The notes under the pieces: generated by a model | What the model was told of the DNA's origin: nothing | Database searches by the model: none | The model's input: the letters and a program-made list of their open reading frames with translations, nothing else | Translations under genes and position numbers: made by a program | Shown here: in pieces, positions 59,459 through 64,000 of the stretch | Position numbering within the stretch: the stretch's first letter is position 1 | Layout: each line of letters begins with the position of its first letter | From: JBEKCP01 sp049509515 | GTDB taxonomy: Bacteria; Planctomycetota; Planctomycetia; Pirellulales; Thermoguttaceae | NCBI GenBank assembly: GCA_049509515.1 | Contig: JBEKZV010000030.1 | Location: 1 to 64,000, forward strand | Length of the DNA stretch: 64,000 nt | Direction of reading: 5' to 3'

Positions 59459-60802
59459 TTACTTGGCGTTCACTTTGGTTGCCGGAAGCTTCTGCCGGGT
59501 GTCACTTCTCCCTTCCCTCACGTCGACGTTCTTGAGCCAGTCCTCCCATACGCCGATCAGCTTATCCTGGGCTCTACGATCGATCTTCCCGTCCGAAGAA
59601 GACCCTTGGACCGGCATTGCCAGGCCGCCGGATTGTCCCGCTCCCGAGAGACCACCCCATACCCCCCAGCCCGTATCACAGAAATCGTACTCTCCCAGCG
59701 CGGCGGTGCCGCAGGGATCGTGTTCGCCCGTTACCGAGTACAAGAGGGTGAGAATCCAGGCTCGTTTATTTTCGGAAAGCGACTTGTCGCCGAGCGCTTC
59801 AACGAGCGCGGGGACCGCCTTGATGCCCATGCTGAGGAGCTTCCCTTCCGGCGTATTGGGCGGTACAAACTTATGGGCCCACTCTCCGTATGTCCCCGCA
59901 ACTATCTTCAGCCGCCGGTTTGCGTCGAGGGCCGAGATCCATTGCGTGGCCTGTTTTCGCTCCTGCGATGTCAATTCGATGGCCACGGGCCGCACAACCA
60001 GCGCGATGGATCTTGACCGAAAGAAGATCAGTCCGTCGATGTCCGGCTCGTCGACAATGGTTTTCGTGTTGTGGTACAGCACTTCCAACGAATACGTCCC
60101 CGGTTGGCGTATCTTGACAAAGCTGCCCACATCGAGCACCGTCTCCCAAGATTCCCCATACTCAAGGATGCCCTCCTGGTATTGCCCGCCGCGGTCAACT
60201 ATGATCAAGCCCCCGTGTTGCGGGAACGGATTTTCCCTGACCGGCAGCTCCGCGCCTTTGCCATCCCGTGCCACGATCCGCCAGCGTGCCTGCCGCCCGG
60301 TTCGATAATCTCCACTATTCCTGAAGCCCACAGTGGCTTTCTCGCAGTCCACGTTCTTGAGCGTGACTTTCAGCCGCGGGAGCGACAAAGGAGTCGCCTC
60401 CAATGGCCCTTTGGCGTCCAGCAACACCACCAGTGGATCGGGCTTCTTCTGGACGCGGCGCAGCGCCGTGAGCAACTCAAGATTGTACAGCCTTCCCGAT
60501 TCGGTGTCCTCGTCGTCCTCGAAAAGCTTGCGCTGCTTCTTGTTCAAGATCTCCAGCTTGGCGCTCAAGAATGCTTCCCACGTCTTACCCCCGCGGCGAA
60601 CGACTTCAGTGAGGCACGGCTCGTAAGTCGAGTCCTCGCGAAACTCCCAGTTGTTGAGTAGCTTATCGAGGGACTGCCTCAACTGCTCGTCTGCGAACGG
60701 CTTGACCTTCGCAACGACTGAAGCCCGGGGGACCTCGTCCTCCTGGGCGAAGACCCTGAGGGCAAACAACATCACCATCGCAGCGACAATGATACGTCTC
60801 AT
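59459..60802 (-). CDS. Secreted protein of unknown function
   Basis: This 447-residue exported protein has a signal peptide RRIIVAAMVMLFALRVFAQ. I do not recognise the family. Residues about 25–130 are helical and charged. A beta-rich middle (RLKVTLKNVDCEKATVGFRN, GSFVKIRQPGTYSLEVLYHN) resembles an immunoglobulin-like or DUF-type sandwich. From about 300 on there are helical repeats of HEAT kind (LLSMGIKAVPALVEALGDKS). Codon use is less GC-rich than in its neighbours, for example the AAG/AAA-rich early part. It might be recently acquired or simply less biased. GAAAGG upstream gives a moderate start site. Confidence 0.6.
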   Translation of the reverse strand: MRRIIVAAMVMLFALRVFAQEDEVPRASVVAKVKPFADEQLRQSLDKLLNNWEFREDSTYEPCLTEVVRRGGKTWEAFLSAKLEILNKKQRKLFEDDEDTESGRLYNLELLTALRRVQKKPDPLVVLLDAKGPLEATPLSLPRLKVTLKNVDCEKATVGFRNSGDYRTGRQARWRIVARDGKGAELPVRENPFPQHGGLIIVDRGGQYQEGILEYGESWETVLDVGSFVKIRQPGTYSLEVLYHNTKTIVDEPDIDGLIFFRSRSIALVVRPVAIELTSQERKQATQWISALDANRRLKIVAGTYGEWAHKFVPPNTPEGKLLSMGIKAVPALVEALGDKSLSENKRAWILTLLYSVTGEHDPCGTAALGEYDFCDTGWGVWGGLSGAGQSGGLAMPVQGSSSDGKIDRRAQDKLIGVWEDWLKNVDVREGRSDTRQKLPATKVNAK

Positions 60803-60878
60803 CAGACCGGCCTTTCTTCGTGCGCCTTGCTTTTCGGCCTGCAATGCCTTGGCAACAGCCCTTGGGCATCGTCTACGC

Positions 60879-62264
60879 CTATTGTACAGCCTTCCCTCCC
60901 TCCACGGCGCCCACGTCCGCCGGACCGTCTGCGTACCTGTCGTGACTATAGTAATCCTTGGCGATGTAGCCAACTCGTCCGGTGGCTGCGTGTCTCACCG
61001 GACTGGTGCCGGACGGCATGAAGGTTTTCGTGTCCACGAGCCCCGCCTCGGCCCAGGTGCGGAAGACGAGGTTGTTGTCCGCGGTCAGACCGGGTTGCGG
61101 GCCTGCGCCGAGGTGATAGACGTAGTTCCGCGCCGGGTTGAACGGCACGTCGGCCTCCGGCTCGATGACCAGGTTATGTTTGATCGTGACATCAGGCCCG
61201 TAGACATCCACCAAGGTGGCGCAGTACGGGTCGCGGCTGGCGGCCGCCTTCCGCGACCTATACAGCGTGTTGAAGTAGATTTCGGAGCCCGCCCTGGAAA
61301 GATAGCCCGAGCACTTGTCGATGTCCGCCTGCGGGACGTGGTTGTGCTCGTACATCGGGTACTTCCGCTTCTCCCAACTGATGTTGTTGTAGAAGCGGTT
61401 CACGGCCTCCGGTCCGTTATGGCCCAGGGCGTTGAGTTTCATCGGCCACACGCGGACGTCGTTGCCCCACTGCCGGGTGAACCGATTGCCGTGGGCCCGC
61501 ACATATCCGGCCACCGCGATGCAGACATTGTGGCCGATCGGCGACTCGGCCATGCCGATGTCGCTGAACGCACAGTCGCGAACCTCCAGGTTGAAGCACC
61601 TCAGCAAGTCGATGACCGAGAATGCCTGGACGCGATTGTCGAAGTGCCGGAACGTACACTTGCAGACCTCGAAATCCAGCGCCACGGAGATCATGTTCGA
61701 TAGGCTGTAGTTCGAGTTGCAGATGGCCGCGCCGTCCGTCTTGCCGTCCACGACGACGTTCTCCCACTTGAAGTTGTAGAAGGCGCTTTCCCTGGTGCCG
61801 TCGAAGACCTTGGCCGGGTCGTAAACGTGGAAACTGTAGCCGGAGGCGTCGCGGATGTTGAAGTTCCTGAACAGCAGATCGTGGCTCTTGCCGGTGATCT
61901 TCATGCAGGTGCTCTTGTACGTCTCGAAGCGGAAGTCCTCGAAACGCACGTGGGCGACGTTGGGGAAATCGTTGGATCGAGGCACGACGGTCGTGAAGAC
62001 CGTCTGCGGGTTGCAGGTCACGGTGATGGGGTTGGCGGCGGTGCCGGAGAGGTTGCCCAGCGAAAGGCCGCTGTACGTGCCGGGATTGACGTACAGCGTG
62101 TCCCCGGGTTGCAGCTTGAGCGCGGCCTGCGCGTCGGCGTAGCGCAAGTATCCCGAGCCGCTGCCGATGCTCACGCGGCGGGGGGCCGCGGCCCATGAGT
62201 GCTGCGGGCTGCACAGGAAGGCCAAGGCACACGCAGTCGAGATCAAGACTCGCCGGACGGTCAT
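60879..62264 (-). CDS. Secreted right-handed beta-helix protein
   Basis: This 461-residue exported protein has a signal peptide RRVLISTACALAFLCSPQHSWA. It begins GDTLYVNPGTYSGLSLGNLS, the classic entry of parallel beta-helix proteins (pectate-lyase-like). Later coils carry ENVVVDGKTDGAAICNSNYS, NLEVRDCAFSDIGMAES and NRFYNNISWEKRKYPMYEHN. A lyase or polysaccharide-binding role is likely; no catalytic Arg/Lys/Asp set can be assigned. GGAG precedes the ATG closely, and only one base separates it from the stop of the upstream gene, so both are in one operon. Confidence 0.8.
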   Translation of the reverse strand: MTVRRVLISTACALAFLCSPQHSWAAAPRRVSIGSGSGYLRYADAQAALKLQPGDTLYVNPGTYSGLSLGNLSGTAANPITVTCNPQTVFTTVVPRSNDFPNVAHVRFEDFRFETYKSTCMKITGKSHDLLFRNFNIRDASGYSFHVYDPAKVFDGTRESAFYNFKWENVVVDGKTDGAAICNSNYSLSNMISVALDFEVCKCTFRHFDNRVQAFSVIDLLRCFNLEVRDCAFSDIGMAESPIGHNVCIAVAGYVRAHGNRFTRQWGNDVRVWPMKLNALGHNGPEAVNRFYNNISWEKRKYPMYEHNHVPQADIDKCSGYLSRAGSEIYFNTLYRSRKAAASRDPYCATLVDVYGPDVTIKHNLVIEPEADVPFNPARNYVYHLGAGPQPGLTADNNLVFRTWAEAGLVDTKTFMPSGTSPVRHAATGRVGYIAKDYYSHDRYADGPADVGAVEGGKAVQ

Positions 62265-62265
62265 T

Positions 62266-63849
62266 TCACTCCATCCTCACGGCAGCGGCGGGCGCGCTCT
62301 CCGGCGGCAAGAGCAGTTCCCTGCCGAAGGCCTCCAGGTCGCGGTACTGGTTCTGCCAAGTCGTGTACATCGCGCCCGCGAGACTGCCGGGCACCTTTCG
62401 GGCATCGCGGAGCCAATCCCTGATCGCGCCCACCGGCCCGTCGTAGTATCCGGCCAGGATCTGCCGGTGCCCGCGGTCGGCGAAGTGCCGCAGCGAAGCC
62501 ACCCGCTTGGCCGGGTCGGAGTTCCAGTTGACCAGAACCACCTCCTTGGCAAGCCCTTCCCACGATCCAAACCACGGCCCGTCGCCTTTGACCAGGTAGT
62601 ACCGCCCGGCCTGCCGGGCATTGTGGTGCGGGTCGAACATGTCGGACCAGACGTAGATCGGCTTGCCCGCGTCCTCCGCGCGGACCATCTCCACGCACTT
62701 GCGGACGTTCTCGGCCAGCAATTGCCCGGGGGTCTTGCCCGTGTCCGCGCAGCTTTGGTCCCAGCCCTGGACGCGGATCTCGTCGTGCTGCAGGAAGTAA
62801 CCGTCGGGGGCCAGATGCCGGTGCACCTGCCGGATCTGCCAGCGGAGGATGTCGTACACCTTGGGCTCGCCCATGCAGCACATGACCTGGCCTTCGCCGA
62901 CGATCGCCGCGTGATAGTAACTCACGCGGAGCTTCTGACCGGGACGGATGCGGCTGGCGGCGGGCAGGGTCACCACGGGCGGATCGTGCCAGGCCGTAAA
63001 GCAGCCGGGATAGGGATCGGTGCCCAACTTGGCATCGAGCGCATTCTGGAAATCCTTGCCTTCGAGGTACACGGTGCGGCCGTCTTCGCCGGCAACGCGC
63101 AGCGGGGTTCCGCCGCGGCGGACCACGTTCACCAGCCCGGCGGGCTCGATCCGCACGTCGTCCCACCAGATCGTGCCCCGCTTGCCGCCCCAAACGCCGA
63201 GGTAGAGATTGACCTCCGAGCACTCCAGGCTGTTGAAGGTCACGTCGATCCGTTTCCAGTCTTGCGTCTTGTCGACGCGCGGCTTGTAGTAGTTCAGCGC
63301 GGTGCCGTCCTTGCCGAGCACGGCAACCTCGACCTTCCCGGCGGCCTCGAAGTCCCGGGTCTTGACGGCCGCCGAGACGTGGTAGCAGCGGAACGGCCGG
63401 ACGGCGACCCTCTGGCAGACCCGGCCGTGGCCGTGTTGCGGGTCGCCGAGGCCGATGTCTTCCATGCGGAGAGACGAGCGGCCCTCGGATTTCACCTCGC
63501 TGTCGATGAAGCTGATCTTGCCCGGCCGATCGACAAAGCTCCAGCCCGCCGGGACATTTCTCCTGGATTGCTCGAAGCCGCCGTTGACGATTCGCACGCC
63601 GTCGTCGGCCGGCACGAGCTTCCCCTCCTGCGCCACGAAGGGCGCATCGCGGACAGGCAGTCCCTCCGCCAGGCTCGCATCGCGGGACAAGAGGTCGTTG
63701 GAGTAGCCGATGGGGCACACGCTCACGATTGCCGCGAGCTTCAGGTCGCGGATTGCCTGGCGGAAGCGGCCGGCGTTGCGGGCATACTGCTTGGGCAGCC
63801 GATCCCACCGCATGAACTTGCTGTCGCCGAGCACTACTGGTCTGTCCAA
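62266..63849 (-). CDS. Glycoside-hydrolase-like protein, truncated or displaced 5' end
   Basis: The frame begins at a TTG (63849) and encodes 527 residues. The N-terminus RPVVLGDSKFMRWDRLPKQY and SVCPIGYSNDLLSRDASLAE lie inside a domain, not at a start. In-frame sense continues upstream (YDSPTGKLDL) until the palindrome at 63875–63928, past which a stop follows. A beta-sandwich (GWSFVDRPGKISFID) lies in the middle and a TIM-barrel-like part near the end (APDGYFLQHDEIRVQGWDQS, WSDMFDPHHNARQAGRYY). It was probably a secreted glycosidase whose signal peptide and N-terminus were lost or separated by the palindrome. It is coupled to the beta-helix gene. Confidence 0.7.
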   Translation of the reverse strand: MDRPVVLGDSKFMRWDRLPKQYARNAGRFRQAIRDLKLAAIVSVCPIGYSNDLLSRDASLAEGLPVRDAPFVAQEGKLVPADDGVRIVNGGFEQSRRNVPAGWSFVDRPGKISFIDSEVKSEGRSSLRMEDIGLGDPQHGHGRVCQRVAVRPFRCYHVSAAVKTRDFEAAGKVEVAVLGKDGTALNYYKPRVDKTQDWKRIDVTFNSLECSEVNLYLGVWGGKRGTIWWDDVRIEPAGLVNVVRRGGTPLRVAGEDGRTVYLEGKDFQNALDAKLGTDPYPGCFTAWHDPPVVTLPAASRIRPGQKLRVSYYHAAIVGEGQVMCCMGEPKVYDILRWQIRQVHRHLAPDGYFLQHDEIRVQGWDQSCADTGKTPGQLLAENVRKCVEMVRAEDAGKPIYVWSDMFDPHHNARQAGRYYLVKGDGPWFGSWEGLAKEVVLVNWNSDPAKRVASLRHFADRGHRQILAGYYDGPVGAIRDWLRDARKVPGSLAGAMYTTWQNQYRDLEAFGRELLLPPESAPAAAVRME

Positions 63850-63874
63850 GTCGAGTTTACCAGTTGGCGAATCA

Positions 63875-63928
63875 TACCAACCCGAAGCGCAAGCGAGGGA
63901 CGTCCCTCGCTTGCGCTTCGGGTTGGTA
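63875..63928. repeat. 54-bp perfect palindrome without a loop
   Basis: TACCAACCCGAAGCGCAAGC then GAGGGAC, mirrored exactly by GTCCCTC and GCTTGCGCTTCGGGTTGGTA: 27-bp arms, no loop. It lies 26 bp upstream of the TTG start of the truncated hydrolase-like gene. Confidence 0.95.
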
Positions 63929-63943
63929 TACTGGCGGCCATGT

Positions 63944-64000
63944 TCAGCAATTAGTATCGTCGATGTTCTTATCGACCAACAGATTCATCGGCAAGTAGAC
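63944..64000 (-). CDS. C-terminal end of a possible gene entering from the right
   Basis: Eighteen codons (VYLPMNLLVDKNIDDTNC) followed by TGA run in from the window edge on the minus strand. Too short to identify. It could instead be the severed N-terminal part of the hydrolase-like gene in another frame. Confidence 0.25.
   Translation of the reverse strand, partial: VYLPMNLLVDKNIDDTNC

Overview
The window comes from a GC-rich bacterium that is almost certainly a planctomycete, probably of the Pirellulales type. The evidence is a planctomycete-type domain (TIGR03067-like) fused to a CBM9-like domain, a PEP-CTERM subtilase, many secreted glycoside-hydrolase-like, LamG-like and beta-helix proteins, thioredoxin-like proteins of planctomycete type, a DevBCA exporter, and intergenic regions full of short palindromic repeats. 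Coordinates are reliable for gene ends; starts were chosen from Shine-Dalgarno spacing where visible. No database search was possible, so family names rest on motif recognition.

Layout. 1–2.5 kb: a decayed dinB fragment, a tRNA-Lys and a tyrosine integrase next to it. 2.7–6.4 kb: a large secreted hydrolase-like protein and a coiled-coil lipoprotein. 6.6–13.1 kb: a DevBCA-type export operon (membrane-fusion protein, two permeases, an ATPase with a C-terminal cyclic-nucleotide-binding domain), split by a PIN toxin and a 304-residue partner. 13.4–18.3 kb: guaA with a clear sigma-70 promoter, an ExeA-like ATPase and small membrane proteins, one apparently frameshifted. 18.3–24.3 kb: a ppx–ppk polyphosphate pair, a ThuA-like protein and an aldo/keto reductase. 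24.4–32.7 kb: a PEP-CTERM subtilase, an IS200/RAYT-like transposase bracketed by palindromes, a 1115-residue GHMP-kinase/nucleotidyltransferase fusion, a 62-residue protein boxed by inverted repeats, a GalU-like nucleotidyltransferase and a DUF1349 protein. 32.8–44 kb: a secreted protein, trpC, a beta-CASP nuclease, two glycosyltransferases, hpt, and a LysM/degenerate YkuD gene coupled to a giant OstA-like protein. 44–50.6 kb: secreted proteins, rarA, an endonuclease III homologue, a CPBP protease and a DUF2617 protein. 50.5–58 kb: an alpha/beta hydrolase, a TPR-type protein, two thioredoxin-like proteins, a lone receiver, glyA and a metalloprotease-like protein. 58–64 kb: a Gfo/Idh/MocA oxidoreductase and secreted polysaccharide-related proteins, the last with a truncated 5' end at a 54-bp perfect palindrome.

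How it fits together. Several genes concern the cell envelope and exported sugars or lipids (DevBCA, OstA-like, LysM, glycosyltransferases, sugar-nucleotide enzymes, secreted hydrolases). The housekeeping genes (guaA, ppk, ppx, trpC, hpt, rarA, glyA) are scattered singly or in pairs.

The most unusual theme is the intergenic palindromes. At least six families occur, most in two or more copies. Some reach into genes: one supplies the C-terminal tail of GlyA, one overlies the missing start of the TPR gene, and one sits at the 5' break of the last hydrolase-like gene. The transposase at 26.7–27.2 kb lies in the best-developed repeat cluster, beside a 90-bp duplication of the end of the neighbouring gene.
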